64,000 nt of DNA from Acetobacter estunensis (GCF_019083805.1 NZ_JAHRDV010000002.1:124001-188000), one strand, 5' to 3'; counted from the stretch's first letter, positions 38,665-48,569 are shown. Numbers and translations are program-made. The notes: generated by a model from the letters alone, not told the origin.

Positions 38665-40443
38665 ATGGACATCCTGCGTGCCGATGCTGTGGTGGTCGGA
38701 TCTGGCTGGGCCGGGTCCATTCTCGCCAAGGAACTGAGGGAAGCCGGGCTTTCCGTCATCATGCTCGAACGTGGACCGGATCGCTCGACAGCGGTGGAGG
38801 GTGCCTATCCGGACTCAATCGACGAGTTGCGCGGTGCGATCCGGCACCGGCTTTATCAGGATCTGTCACAAACAACAGTGACCATCCGCAACCGCATGGA
38901 TCAGCGTGCGCTGCCTTACCGCTCCCTTGGGACATTTCTGCCCGGAGAAGGCGTCGGTGGCGCGGGCCTGCACTGGTCCGGGGTGCATTTCCGTGTGGCC
39001 CCCGATGATCTGGCACTCAGAAGCAATATCATCGCCCGGTATGGCCGCAAGTTCATTCCTGAAGGCATGCATCTTCAGGATTACGGTGTGACGTATGAGG
39101 AACTGGAGCCGTTTTTCGACAAGGCCGAGAAAGTCTTTGGTACGTCGGGTGAACCTTACAGAATCAACGGCAAAATCGTGGGCAAAGGAAACGTCTTTTC
39201 GCCTTCGCGCTCGGATGCATTTCCTCTGCCGGCCCTGAAGGATGTCTATACTGCGCATCTGTTTCGAGGAGCGGCCGAGCGGGCAGGGTATCATCCTTAT
39301 TCCCTGCCGGCGGCCAATGCGTCCGGTCCCTATACCAATCCGTATGGCGCACAGATGGGACCGTGCAATTTCTGCGGCTATTGCAGCGGTTACGACTGCT
39401 ACATGTATTCCAAGGCCTCGCCCAATGTGAACATTCTGCCCGCATTGCGGCAGGATGCGGGCTTTCGTCTCATCAGTCGCGCGCATGTGCTGCGTGTCGA
39501 TCTGGACGGCGCGAAAAAACATGCGCGCGGCGTGACCTATCTCGATCTGGACACGCGCCGGGAAGTGAAGGTCGAGGCCGCTCTCGTCATTCTTGGCGCG
39601 TTCCAGTTTCACAATGTCCATCTGATGCTGCTTTCAGGCATCGGTCGCCCTTATGATGCTGCGAAGAACGAAGGCGTGGTGGGGCGCAACTTCGTTTATC
39701 AGACCATCACGACGTCGCACGCGTGGATGCCGAAGGATCATTTTACCAACCAGTTCATCGGCACCGGCGGTGGTGGTGTGGCGATTGACGATTTCAACAG
39801 TATGAACTTCGATCACGGACCGCATGGCTTCATTGGTGGTTCGCCCGTGTGGGTCAATCAGGCCGGGGTGAAACCCATTGCTGCCTCATCCTTCGGTGGT
39901 GGCAGGGACGCACCGCGCTGGGGCAAGGGGTTCAAGCGGGCTTTCACTGATACTTACCGTCATACGTTCGCCATCGACGCACACGGCAGCAACATGGCTT
40001 ATCGCGATGCGTATCTCGATCTGGACCCGACGTGGAAAGACGCTTACGGCCAGCCGCTTCTCCGCATGACCTATGACTGGCACGACAACGACATCCGCAT
40101 GAACCGCTATGTGGTGAGCCGTATCGAGCCGATCATGAAAGAACTCGGGGCCACGAAATATGAACTGGGCATGTTGCAGCCCGGTCAGTCTTTTGACACC
40201 CGTGTGTACAAGACCACCCATCTCGGTGGCGGTGCGGTCATGGGCGATGACCCGACGACCAGCGCCCTCAACCGCTATCTCCAGAGCTGGGATGTACCGA
40301 ACGTGTTCGTCATCGGTTCCAACGCATTTCCGCAGGGTATGGGCTACAATCCCACCGGCATGGTGGCGGCTTTGGCGTATTGGGCGGCGCATCACATCCG
40401 CACCACCTATCTCAAAGCACCTGGCCCATTGGTGCCATCATGA
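38665..40443 (+). CDS. FAD-dependent membrane dehydrogenase, large subunit (GMC oxidoreductase)
   Basis: 592 residues. FAD-binding GSGWAG at 12-17, FLPGEGVGGAGLHWSGVHFR, NFCGYCSGYDCYMYSKAS (cysteine cluster that may hold an Fe-S site, as in related flavoprotein dehydrogenases), and C-terminal HLGGGAVMGDDPTTSALNRYLQSWDVPNVFVIGSNAFPQGMGYNPT (40216-40353) with the GMC active-site region. In acetic acid bacteria such subunits oxidise gluconate, 2-ketogluconate or sorbitol at the periplasmic face; which one applies here cannot be decided by reading. The stop overlaps the cytochrome start (ATGA). Confidence 0.92.
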   Translation: MDILRADAVVVGSGWAGSILAKELREAGLSVIMLERGPDRSTAVEGAYPDSIDELRGAIRHRLYQDLSQTTVTIRNRMDQRALPYRSLGTFLPGEGVGGAGLHWSGVHFRVAPDDLALRSNIIARYGRKFIPEGMHLQDYGVTYEELEPFFDKAEKVFGTSGEPYRINGKIVGKGNVFSPSRSDAFPLPALKDVYTAHLFRGAAERAGYHPYSLPAANASGPYTNPYGAQMGPCNFCGYCSGYDCYMYSKASPNVNILPALRQDAGFRLISRAHVLRVDLDGAKKHARGVTYLDLDTRREVKVEAALVILGAFQFHNVHLMLLSGIGRPYDAAKNEGVVGRNFVYQTITTSHAWMPKDHFTNQFIGTGGGGVAIDDFNSMNFDHGPHGFIGGSPVWVNQAGVKPIAASSFGGGRDAPRWGKGFKRAFTDTYRHTFAIDAHGSNMAYRDAYLDLDPTWKDAYGQPLLRMTYDWHDNDIRMNRYVVSRIEPIMKELGATKYELGMLQPGQSFDTRVYKTTHLGGGAVMGDDPTTSALNRYLQSWDVPNVFVIGSNAFPQGMGYNPTGMVAALAYWAAHHIRTTYLKAPGPLVPS

Positions 40444-41699
40444 GGCGGCTGGCGTTCTCATGTGCGCTGACACTCGTGTTCGCTGGTATCGCGCATGCTG
40501 AACCCGCGTCTTCCGCTGCATTGATCGAAGAAGGCCGCTACCTCGCCCGCGCCGCCGATTGCAGCGCCTGTCACTCGGTGGAAGGGAAGGCGGCCTATAC
40601 GGGCGGGGTGCCTTTCGATTTGCCGATCGGACGGCTCTACAGTCCCAATATTACACCTGACCCGCAGCATGGCATCGGTCGCTACACCGAGCAGCAGTTC
40701 GCCCGTGCGGTGAGGGAAGGTGTGCGGGCAGATGGTGCCTCGCTTTATCCGGCCATGCCGTATCCTTCCTACGCGCGGATGAGCGACTACGAGATGCAGG
40801 CGCTCTATGCGTGGTTTCATTACAGCGTCACTCCTTCGTCTGAGGTGCCACCTGCCAACACCATGCGTTGGCCGCTGTCCATGCGCTGGCCCATGACCGT
40901 CTGGCGCTGGATGTTTGCGCCCAAGCCCATGCAGGCACGCCAGATGAGCGAACGCTCTTTCGACGATCCGGACGTGGCGCGAGGGGCCTATCTCGTAGAA
41001 GGGCCGGGACATTGCGGCGCATGCCACACGCCCCGTGCCATCACTTTGCAGGAAAAAGCCCTGACAGCACGCGACGGCCCCGCCTATCTCGCGGGTGGCG
41101 ATGCCGTGGACGGCTGGATCCCACCTTCGTTGCGGCAGGAAAACCGTACGGGGCTAGGACGCTGGAGTGAAGACGACATTGTGTCCTTCTTGCGCAGTGG
41201 GCGCGCGCAGAGCGGCTCGGCCTTCGGCGGCATGACCAACGCGATCCTGCACGGCACCCAATATCTGACGGACCATGATCTGCACGCCATTGCTCGTTAC
41301 CTGCGCACTCTGCCGCCCGCCCGTCAGCCTGATCCGAAGTGGAGCTATGATGACCGCACCGCCCTCGTGCTCCGCAAGGGGGATGTGAGCGCACGTGGAG
41401 CGCGGCTTTACGTGGATAACTGCGCGGCCTGTCATCGTACGGACGGACGCGGCTATCCGCCCGTGTTTCCGCCGTTGGCGGGTAATCCTGTGGTGATGAG
41501 CGAGAAGCCGGACTCGCTCATCATGCTGCTTCACACGGGGGCTACATTGCCTGCGATGCAGACCGCGCCGTCAGCGTTCACGATGCCGTCTTTTGCGAAA
41601 CGGTTGTCGGAGCGGGAGATCGCCGATGTGGTGAGCTTTGTGCGGGATGCTTGGGGGAATGGGACGGTGGATGTTGGAAAGATGGCACCGGAGGAGTGA
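40440..41699 (+). CDS. Triheme cytochrome c subunit of the membrane dehydrogenase
   Basis: 419 residues with a Sec signal peptide (RRLAFSCALTLVFAGIAHA). Three CXXCH heme sites: CSACH (41-45), CGACH (192-196) and CAACH (328-332), each in a cytochrome c domain with a distal Met later (for example YPAMPYPSYARM). It takes electrons from the FAD subunit and passes them to ubiquinone, anchoring the complex. Four-base overlap with the large subunit. Third gene of the S-L-C set. The family is shared with alcohol dehydrogenase cytochrome subunits, but the context fixes this one. Confidence 0.94.
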   Translation: MRRLAFSCALTLVFAGIAHAEPASSAALIEEGRYLARAADCSACHSVEGKAAYTGGVPFDLPIGRLYSPNITPDPQHGIGRYTEQQFARAVREGVRADGASLYPAMPYPSYARMSDYEMQALYAWFHYSVTPSSEVPPANTMRWPLSMRWPMTVWRWMFAPKPMQARQMSERSFDDPDVARGAYLVEGPGHCGACHTPRAITLQEKALTARDGPAYLAGGDAVDGWIPPSLRQENRTGLGRWSEDDIVSFLRSGRAQSGSAFGGMTNAILHGTQYLTDHDLHAIARYLRTLPPARQPDPKWSYDDRTALVLRKGDVSARGARLYVDNCAACHRTDGRGYPPVFPPLAGNPVVMSEKPDSLIMLLHTGATLPAMQTAPSAFTMPSFAKRLSEREIADVVSFVRDAWGNGTVDVGKMAPEE

Positions 41700-41720
41700 T
41701 GTCTGGGGGCAGTGGAATAT

Positions 41721-43025
41721 TCATTCTCTGTCACGCCATGCCAGAAGGCAGAAGACCTGCATGCATACCGCTCCCAACGGTAGCCAGACAAATCCAGTCG
41801 TAATCCACGCGGACAGTTCCGGTGGCTGTGTAACTCCACCCTCGACGTAATGGCCTTGTGAGAGGAACTGCGCCAGAACGAAGCCGGTTAGACCCATTGC
41901 CAGCTTCGTGACCCATGTGTTGATCGAATACGCCAGCCCGGCCGATCCGGTCGAGGTCCGCGGATCACCATCATCCACGGCTTCCGCCAGCAAGGTGTAA
42001 TACAGCGGAGACATCACGCCCTGAGCCAGTGCCAGAAGGGCTATGGACAGGAAAAAGCCCGTTATGGATGCACCCGCCACAGCCATCGCCAAATAGGCTG
42101 CTCCCTGAGCGATCAGGCATATGATCCCACTGCGGGCAGTCCCCAGACGTCTGGTCAGCGGGAGACACACGGGCACGCCCGCAAACAGCAGGACGGTGAT
42201 GAAGGTAATGATATTGGCGCCCAGTTGCTCCGTGCCGCCAAGAACGACCCGGGCGTAATACAGGGCAAACCCGAACAGGGCCGCCTGCCCCACGAAATAG
42301 AAGAACGCGAGAAGGTTGCTCAGCACCCATCGCCGGTTTCTCAGAAGATGGCGCAGCGTGGCCAAAAGATCCTGTCGGACGGGTAATGGCGGATGTCTTA
42401 CGGTGCACCCACGCGCCACACATAGCCACAGGATAGTGCCCAGAACCGACAGTGCCAGCACATAGACCGCCATGCCGTACCGGTGCTGCGCCGGGCTTTC
42501 GCCTCCACCCAACCATGTGATGGCGGGAATGGTCAGCAGCGCCACAAGCAGCGATCCGGCCTGACAGCCCATCATGCGGAACGCATTGAGGCCAACTCGT
42601 CCTGTGGCAGAGCGACTCATCGTGACGGCCAGTGCACCATAGGGTGTATTGATGCAGGAATAGATGGCACCGAACACGATATAGGTCGCTCCGGCCCACA
42701 CAACTTTCCCCGTGGGCGAAAGCGGCAGGGCCAGAAAGCACAGGAAACCTGTTATGCCGAAGGGAATGGCAAGGAAGCGGATCAGACGCGGCACGATCAA
42801 CCCGCCAATACGGTCAACAATATAGCCGATGGCTGGATCGCAGAAGGCATCAACAACGCGAGCCACAAGAAGTATCCATGATACGGCAACCAGCGGAATC
42901 CCATATATATCCGTATAGTAATACATTAGGTAGGATGACGTCATGCCCCACATCATGTTGGAGGCAGCATCACCACAGCCGTAAGCTATCTTTTCTTTTA
43001 CGGAAAGAGCCTGCTTGTTCTCCAT
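41721..43025 (-). CDS. GPH-family glycoside/pentoside/hexuronide:cation symporter
   Basis: 434 residues, 12 predicted helices, MFS_2 (MelB-like). Start LSVKEKIAYGCGDAASNMMWGMTSSYLMYYYTDIYGI (42908-43004), then RVVDAFCDPAIGYIVDRI with the cation-site-like acidic residues, and NTPYGALAVTMSRS. It would import a sugar or glycoside with Na+ or H+. Lies downstream of the FAD monooxygenase and GH32 gene on the same strand and may serve uptake of GH32 products. It converges on the cytochrome gene 21 bases away. Confidence 0.88.
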   Translation of the reverse strand: MENKQALSVKEKIAYGCGDAASNMMWGMTSSYLMYYYTDIYGIPLVAVSWILLVARVVDAFCDPAIGYIVDRIGGLIVPRLIRFLAIPFGITGFLCFLALPLSPTGKVVWAGATYIVFGAIYSCINTPYGALAVTMSRSATGRVGLNAFRMMGCQAGSLLVALLTIPAITWLGGGESPAQHRYGMAVYVLALSVLGTILWLCVARGCTVRHPPLPVRQDLLATLRHLLRNRRWVLSNLLAFFYFVGQAALFGFALYYARVVLGGTEQLGANIITFITVLLFAGVPVCLPLTRRLGTARSGIICLIAQGAAYLAMAVAGASITGFFLSIALLALAQGVMSPLYYTLLAEAVDDGDPRTSTGSAGLAYSINTWVTKLAMGLTGFVLAQFLSQGHYVEGGVTQPPELSAWITTGFVWLPLGAVCMQVFCLLAWRDRE

Positions 43026-43210
43026 TGACCTGCTTTACTTGAGATTTTAGACCACGTCGAACGCTATCATAGGCTTGTGAAACGACAGGCCGAGCCAGAC
43101 GCCATCACTCCAATGTTAGTTACCATGTCCGCTTTAAGGAATAATGGCGCAGTGTCTTTTCGTCTCAAAAGAGGCACACCCTGTCTGTCCGATTTCATGA
43201 TGATATCTCA

Positions 43211-44701
43211 TCAATGTGCTTCAATCTCATGCATGTAATGACGTTCGATGGCTATTTCATTCAGAACTGCGTCGATTGCTATCCAGTCTCCCTTCCGTGC
43301 GACAGCCGCGACGTAACCATCGGGTCGCACCAGCCAGATACCGTTTTCATCCGGCGGCAGGCATAGTTCGGGTTTCAGTAAGGATGAATGACGCGCGATC
43401 AGAGTCCGCGTTTGGACGCTGTCTTTGGCAGCGAGTACAAAGCGGGGAACAGTGTCTCCGTCAGAGCCTCGCCTGAAAATCAATCGCTGCCCCGGTGCGG
43501 GACCACGTAATCCTCGGGTTGAACCCATATTGAGGGGGCTATTAGGATAACCAATCCTGATTCCGGAAAGCCGATTGGCGATGGCGCGACGGATCGCCGG
43601 AATGCTGAAAATCCATTTTACGATGACGTTGCGTATCATCTGCTTCAGACTACCTCTCAGCAGAACAACTCTGGTCATACGACCGGACTCTGACAATATC
43701 TGTCGTGCAACACCGCTGCGTTCGATACTGTAACTGTCCAGCAGTGACAGCTTGGCTTCTTGCCGCTCCACAAGCGCCAGTTTCCAAGCGAGATTGAAGG
43801 CATCCTGCATGCCTGTGTTCATGCCTTGGCCGCCGGCAGGACTATGGATATGGGCCGCGTCACCGGCCAGAAACACCCGGCCCTTGCGATAGTCTCGGAC
43901 CTTGCGTTCGTTGATTCCAAAGCTTGAAAGCCACACGGGATCGGACAGAATAATTTTGCCCGGTCCACGCTGATCCACAATCGTCTGCATTTCCCGCAGA
44001 TCCGGCGTATGCAATGGAACCGAACCCAGATCGGCGATGATACGATAGTGGTTGCGCGATATCGGAAAGAACATCACGGGCCCGTCCGAGTGCCAGAAAA
44101 TCGTCGGTTCGTCAGGCGGGATGGCAAGACCCGTCACATGGGCATCCGCAATGACAAAAGCCGTGGGCAGCGTATCTCCTTCGAACGCAAGCCCCAGTCT
44201 GTTGCGAACAAAGGAATGCGCGCCGTCGCACCCGATAAGCCACGTAGTTTCAAGGATCTCGCGCCTGCCTCCTGCATGCGTGAGCGTACAGGAAACACCG
44301 TCATGCGTGTCAACGAAGTCTGTAAGTTCGATTTCGCGTTCGATAACCTGTCCAAGGCTTCTCAAACGGTCTTCTAGAAGCCGTTCGGTTTCAAACTGCG
44401 GAATCATCAGGAGGTAATTGAAGGAAGAAGGGATTGTCCCAAGCGGTATTCGGGCAAGCCTTGTGTTGCCTACATATATATTGACGGTATTGGCACGCAG
44501 TCCGGTGGCCACAAAGGCATCCGCACAACCAGATGCATCAAGCAATTCGAGTGTGCGCGGCCAGATGGCCAAAGCCCGGGATTGGGTCGTGCGCGCCGCC
44601 AACCTGTCGATAATTCTAACTGGCACGCCGTAACGGGCCAGTTCGATAGCCATGGTCAGACCGACAGGTCCTGCGCCGACGACAAGAACGGGCTTCGACA
44701 T
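43211..44701 (-). CDS. FAD-dependent aromatic-ring-type monooxygenase
   Basis: 496 residues, class A flavoprotein monooxygenase of the PheA/TfdB/MhpA type. Motifs: VLVVGAGPVGLTMAIELARYG (GxGxxG), the LIGCDGAHSFVRNRLGL DG motif and GRVFLAGDAAHIHSPAGGQGMNTGMQDAFNLAWKLA (43785-43892), the second FAD motif. The C-terminal thioredoxin-like tail is present but short. Substrate unknown; members hydroxylate phenols, polyketides or other aromatics. There is no clear ribosome binding site before ATG 44701, and a perfect inverted repeat lies 24-43 bases upstream. Confidence 0.88.
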   Translation of the reverse strand: MSKPVLVVGAGPVGLTMAIELARYGVPVRIIDRLAARTTQSRALAIWPRTLELLDASGCADAFVATGLRANTVNIYVGNTRLARIPLGTIPSSFNYLLMIPQFETERLLEDRLRSLGQVIEREIELTDFVDTHDGVSCTLTHAGGRREILETTWLIGCDGAHSFVRNRLGLAFEGDTLPTAFVIADAHVTGLAIPPDEPTIFWHSDGPVMFFPISRNHYRIIADLGSVPLHTPDLREMQTIVDQRGPGKIILSDPVWLSSFGINERKVRDYRKGRVFLAGDAAHIHSPAGGQGMNTGMQDAFNLAWKLALVERQEAKLSLLDSYSIERSGVARQILSESGRMTRVVLLRGSLKQMIRNVIVKWIFSIPAIRRAIANRLSGIRIGYPNSPLNMGSTRGLRGPAPGQRLIFRRGSDGDTVPRFVLAAKDSVQTRTLIARHSSLLKPELCLPPDENGIWLVRPDGYVAAVARKGDWIAIDAVLNEIAIERHYMHEIEAH

Positions 44702-44724
44702 GGTTTGTGTCCGAAGGAAAGATA

Positions 44725-44744
44725 TTGTCCGGACATACGGACAA
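44725..44744 (-). promoter_or_regulatory. Perfect inverted repeat, candidate operator of the FAD monooxygenase
   Basis: Arms TTGTCCG and CGGACAA with spacer GACATA form a 20-base dyad beginning 24 bases before the start codon. A related half-site, TTGTGTCCG, occurs at 44705-44713. Size and symmetry suit a TetR/MarR-type dimer; no such regulator gene is adjacent. Confidence 0.5.
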
Positions 44745-44817
44745 CGATCTCCATATTAACGTCGGACGAGCCCGGACTGTTCCTGTTTCGATGGCTGAGG
44801 CGAGGTTTAGGCCGCCC

Positions 44818-46554
44818 TCAAACAGCCGTTTCCCGCTCCATCACCTTTCGCAGTTGGAAAAGCTCCACCCGCTCCACTGTGGCACCCGCGCCATTTGCCT
44901 CAAGACGGAGGAAATCCAGTGGACTGACAGGGAAGATCAACGCTGTGCCAACCGACAAGCCACCATTGGCGAAAATCTCTAGCGTGCAGGCGTCCAGAAC
45001 GACACGGATTTCGAAATGCCGATCATCCGGATTGAGCACGGTGGAGAACTGACCGGTGAAGAAGGGTTGAGCAAATCCCTTGAGTTCATCGCGGTCCAGC
45101 CAGAGTTGGCCGGAGAAAGCATCGAAGCCGATCGTCAGTGTCTCGCCCTGATCATTGCCGAAGGTGATGACAAAGCGCCCCGTGCGCCCCTTATCGCCCA
45201 ACGGCAGATCACGCGGGCGTTCATCCACGGTCACGAACAGCAGCAGTTCCAGCGCCTTGCCGGGTGGCAGCGCAACCTGCGCGCTCGATCCGGCGGCGAT
45301 GCGTTTCACCTCAAACGCAATGGCCGTATCCCGCAGCGTTTCCAGCCCGCGCGGTGTTTGGGCGAGGCGCAGCCAGCCTGCGAAATCCCGCCGTAGTGTC
45401 ATGGTGCGAGGCAACGTCATGCAGCCCCGCCAGCTCTGAGTGGGAAGTTCCTGACAATATTGCCAGTTGCCCAGCCACGCGATGCTGACGGCTTCTGCCT
45501 TGGGCATGTTGCCATAGACCTGCAGGGCATAGGCGTCTTTGGCGAAATCGGTCAGACCGATCACCGTGTCATCTGGAATGAAACGTGTGCCGTCGAACTG
45601 CCCCACGAAATACTGGGTGATACTGCCGCCGGTCGGTCCACCCGGATTGACCGATACAAACAGAACCCAACGTGAGCCCCCGCCCTCGACCGGAACCTCG
45701 ATCAGGTTTGGACATTCGTAATCGACACCGAACAATCCTGAAGGCCCGAAATCGCTCAAATGCACCCAGTGAATTAGATCGATGGACGCATAGAACGCGA
45801 TCTGGTGCAGGCGTGACTTGGCGACGACCATCACCCACTGATTGGTGGGTTTGTGGAAGATTACCTGAGGATCACGGAAAGAATTGCTTCCGATATCCAG
45901 AACCGGATTATGCGTGTATTCCGTAAAGCTCTGTCCATTGTCATGGCTTGTGGCGAGATACTGCGCCTGCCTGTCGGGGCTGGCGCGGGTATAAAGCGCC
46001 ACCATGCCGCCCTTGCTGTTCTCAAACAGACCCGAGGCGTTGGCGCGATCCATCACGGCACAGCCGGTAAAAGCCTCACCCGCCTCCGTTTCGGGAATGG
46101 CGATGGGTTGGTCCTTCCAGTGCAGCATGTCGGTGCTGCTGGCGTGTCCCCAGTGAACGTGGCCCGCATACGGCGCAAAAGGATCGTACTGGTAATAAAG
46201 GTGATAGCGCTCACCATCGAATACCAGCCCGTTGGGGTCATTCATGAAGCCGGTGGTGGGGGAGAAATGCACCGTCGGGCGATAAAACACATCGCTTCCG
46301 GTTTTCACGATGGGACGGACCGTCGCTCCGGGTTGATCGGCCGGTGAAGGATGGGAGGCGTTCGGCTCATCCTTGCGCAATGAATCAGGTGCCTGCGCGG
46401 GAGTGGGTTTTCCGGGAGCATTGGTAGAGGTGGGGGAGGACACGTCTGCGCTCGCCTTGCTGCTCAGCCCGACAGTGCCGATTGCTGCCAGCGAAGACGC
46501 TACAAATGAGGAGAGGGCACGGCGGCGTGTCGGATCGGAAGGGGTATTCGTCAT
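44818..46554 (-). CDS. Secreted GH32 fructan/sucrose hydrolase (levanase or invertase-like)
   Basis: 578 residues. The twin-arginine leader (TRRRALSSFVASSLAAIGTVGLSSKASA) and a Pro/Ser/Ala-rich linker to about residue 85 precede the five-bladed GH32 domain. Catalytic motifs: FMNDPNG with the nucleophile Asp106, FRDPQV (stabilising Asp) and ECPNLIEV (acid/base Glu). The C-terminal beta-sandwich module runs from about residue 400 (VTVDERPRD..LEIFANGG). It hydrolyses terminal beta-fructosyl bonds in sucrose, levan or inulin; exo-levanase or invertase cannot be separated by reading. TAT export is unusual among GH32 proteins but fits the RR leader. Its upstream edge is the purK terminator, 87 bases away. 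Confidence 0.9.
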   Translation of the reverse strand: MTNTPSDPTRRRALSSFVASSLAAIGTVGLSSKASADVSSPTSTNAPGKPTPAQAPDSLRKDEPNASHPSPADQPGATVRPIVKTGSDVFYRPTVHFSPTTGFMNDPNGLVFDGERYHLYYQYDPFAPYAGHVHWGHASSTDMLHWKDQPIAIPETEAGEAFTGCAVMDRANASGLFENSKGGMVALYTRASPDRQAQYLATSHDNGQSFTEYTHNPVLDIGSNSFRDPQVIFHKPTNQWVMVVAKSRLHQIAFYASIDLIHWVHLSDFGPSGLFGVDYECPNLIEVPVEGGGSRWVLFVSVNPGGPTGGSITQYFVGQFDGTRFIPDDTVIGLTDFAKDAYALQVYGNMPKAEAVSIAWLGNWQYCQELPTQSWRGCMTLPRTMTLRRDFAGWLRLAQTPRGLETLRDTAIAFEVKRIAAGSSAQVALPPGKALELLLFVTVDERPRDLPLGDKGRTGRFVITFGNDQGETLTIGFDAFSGQLWLDRDELKGFAQPFFTGQFSTVLNPDDRHFEIRVVLDACTLEIFANGGLSVGTALIFPVSPLDFLRLEANGAGATVERVELFQLRKVMERETAV

Positions 46555-46602
46555 GCGTCCAGTCTAGAGAGACGCGGCAGTGCTGAACACCAAGGAAAAA
46601 CA

Positions 46603-46631
46603 ACCGGGAGCAGAGTGCTCTCTGCCCCGGT
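46603..46631 (-). terminator. Rho-independent terminator of ydcH-purE-purK
   Basis: GC-rich stem CCGGGGCAGAG/CTCTGC-CCGG (one bulged base) with a four-base loop, followed on the minus strand by GTTGTTTTTCC. It lies 11 bases after the purK stop and upstream of the GH32 gene. Confidence 0.7.
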
Positions 46632-46641
46632 GATTTCTCAT

Positions 46642-47790
46642 CTAGCCTGGCGCAAGTGGCTTGAGCACGGCTGCGACACCGAACTCGCCGGGGAGACTGC
46701 CGCGCGGGAAGATCACGTTCACATGCCCCATCTTGCGGCCCGGTCGTGCCTGCGCTTTGCCGTAGAGATGCGGGATCAGACGAGGAGCCGCGACAATTTC
46801 GGGCCAAAGGGTCATGTCATCCGGGCCGATGAGGTTTTTCATCACGGCGTCCGAATGGCGCACCGGTTCCGGCAGAGGCAGCCCCGTGACGGCGCGGACA
46901 TGCATGGCGAACTGGTCCACCGGGCAGGCGTCCATCGTCCAATGGCCAGAATTATGCGGACGCGGGGCAATCTCGTTTACCAGCAGACGACCATCGCGCC
47001 CCACGAACATCTCAACCCCGAGAAGACCGACAAGATCGAGCCCTTCGGCAATGCACCGCGCCATGTCCTGTGCGTTCTGCGCCACCTCCGGGTCGATCCG
47101 CGCAGGAGCGAGGCTGAGGTCGAGGATACCATTGACGTGCCTGTTTTCGGTGACATCGAAGCAGCGCACGGTGCCGTCCAGCCCCCGCGCGACCATGACG
47201 CTGACTTCCATGCCGAAATCGACCATACCTTCGGCCACCAAAGGCTTCGGTTCGAGCGCGTCAAAGGCAGCTATCAGATCCTCGGGCTTCATGACGCGAC
47301 GCTGTCCCTTGCCGTCATAGCCAAGGCGCGTGGTTTTGAGGATGAAAGGATAGCCCAGAACTTCGACCGCTTCATGCAGACTGGCCTCGTCCGTGACGAG
47401 CCGCCAAGGAGCGACGTCCACATCCACGGAACCGAGAAAAGTCTTTTCCTGCGCACGGTCCTGACTGATGCGCAGGATAGCCCCGGAGGGCCGCACGGGA
47501 CGGATGGATGACAGAAGGTCCAGCCCATCCGCTGAGACATTCTCGAACTCGAATGTCACGACATCAACCGCTTCCGCAAATGCGCGCAGCGTCGCAGGAT
47601 CGGAATGGGAGCCGATGGTGGCGGAATGCGAGACCTGTACCGCCGGTTCATCCTGCGTGGCGGCTAGAACATGTGTGCGAAAGCCAAGCTGGGCCGCAGC
47701 AATGGCGGACATACGTCCGAGTTGCCCGCCACCCACAATGCCGATCACGGCGTTGGGGGGCAGGGAGGTCGTGTCATTCTTCGGGTTCAT
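46642..47790 (-). CDS. purK: N5-carboxyaminoimidazole ribonucleotide synthase
   Basis: 382 residues, ATP-grasp enzyme converting AIR plus bicarbonate to N5-CAIR. Motifs: [35 protein letters not shown] (ATP-grasp), [26 protein letters not shown] and [11 protein letters not shown] 47790 lies inside the 3' end of purE (17-base overlap), giving tight coupling with the mutase that uses its product. A terminator follows the stop. Confidence 0.96.
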   Translation of the reverse strand: MNPKNDTTSLPPNAVIGIVGGGQLGRMSAIAAAQLGFRTHVLAATQDEPAVQVSHSATIGSHSDPATLRAFAEAVDVVTFEFENVSADGLDLLSSIRPVRPSGAILRISQDRAQEKTFLGSVDVDVAPWRLVTDEASLHEAVEVLGYPFILKTTRLGYDGKGQRRVMKPEDLIAAFDALEPKPLVAEGMVDFGMEVSVMVARGLDGTVRCFDVTENRHVNGILDLSLAPARIDPEVAQNAQDMARCIAEGLDLVGLLGVEMFVGRDGRLLVNEIAPRPHNSGHWTMDACPVDQFAMHVRAVTGLPLPEPVRHSDAVMKNLIGPDDMTLWPEIVAAPRLIPHLYGKAQARPGRKMGHVNVIFPRGSLPGEFGVAAVLKPLAPG

Positions 47791-48325
47791 CGCGCACCGA
47801 GGCTGTCTGAAGGGCGCGCCATGTGTCCAGACGCGCGGCAAGATCCTTGTCGCCAATGGCGAGAATGGAGGCCGCCAGCAGGGCTGCGTTGATTGCGCCA
47901 GCCTTGCCGATGGCCAACGTGCCGACCGGCACACCGCCGGGCATCTGGACAATGGAAAGCAGGCTGTCCATGCCCTTGAGCGCCTTGGATTCGACCGGCA
48001 CGCCAAGCACGGGCAGGCGCGTCCACGCTGCGCACATGCCGGGCAGATGAGCCGCACCGCCTGCACCGGCAATGATGACGGACAGGCCACGATCGACAGC
48101 CGTGTGTGCATACTCGGCCAGTCGGTCTGGTGTACGGTGGGCCGAGACGATCTTGGCTTCAAAGGGGATGTCGAGCGTATCCAGCGTGGCGGTGGCGTGG
48201 CGCATGGTCTCCCAGTCGGACTGGCTGCCCATGATCACACCCACACGCGGGCGGCTATCCTCGCCTGCTACAGCAGTCGCGACATCTTCGTTCGCCGTGA
48301 TCGGCTGGTCTTCGATGTTATCCAT
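47774..48325 (-). CDS. purE: N5-CAIR mutase
   Basis: 183 residues. Class I PurE with [17 protein letters not shown], the substrate-site [43 protein letters not shown] and [17 protein letters not shown]. The first about 25 residues are nonconserved. ATG 48325 is preferred over a TTG at 48367. Second gene of the ydcH-purE-purK run, 43 bases after ydcH. Confidence 0.96.
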   Translation of the reverse strand: MDNIEDQPITANEDVATAVAGEDSRPRVGVIMGSQSDWETMRHATATLDTLDIPFEAKIVSAHRTPDRLAEYAHTAVDRGLSVIIAGAGGAAHLPGMCAAWTRLPVLGVPVESKALKGMDSLLSIVQMPGGVPVGTLAIGKAGAINAALLAASILAIGDKDLAARLDTWRALQTASVRDEPEE

Positions 48326-48368
48326 TGATCCGTTGGTTCCGTCGGCCCTGTTCGGGGGCCGTTTCAAG

Positions 48369-48569
48369 TCAGGCTATGTTGTCTGGAATGAGACGGTTCT
48401 CGATCCATGCGATTTCGTCTTTCAGCACCAGCTTGCGCTTTTTGAGGCGCTGGATCTGGAGTTGGTCCATCGGTTCAAGGGAAAGACGGTCGATGACCGT
48501 ATCGAGATCCCGGTGTTCGCTTCGCAGTTCGTGAAGTCTGCGAAGCATACTGTCGTTGTCACGCAGCAT
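48369..48569 (-). CDS. YdcH/DUF465 family small protein
   Basis: 66 residues: [22 protein letters not shown] and then [27 protein letters not shown] form two long charged helices with the DUF465 pattern (heptad-like HRDLD, LKKRKLxLKDEI). GGAGG just before ATG 48569 fixes the start; longer readings to 48647 lack support. Function of the family is unknown. Upstream partner of purE. Confidence 0.82.
   Translation of the reverse strand: MLRDNDSMLRRLHELRSEHRDLDTVIDRLSLEPMDQLQIQRLKKRKLVLKDEIAWIENRLIPDNIA

Noticed and set aside
43026..43210. Possible hairpin (CTTTT..AAAAG) upstream of the GPH symporter
   Set aside because: Only five paired bases and no further support.
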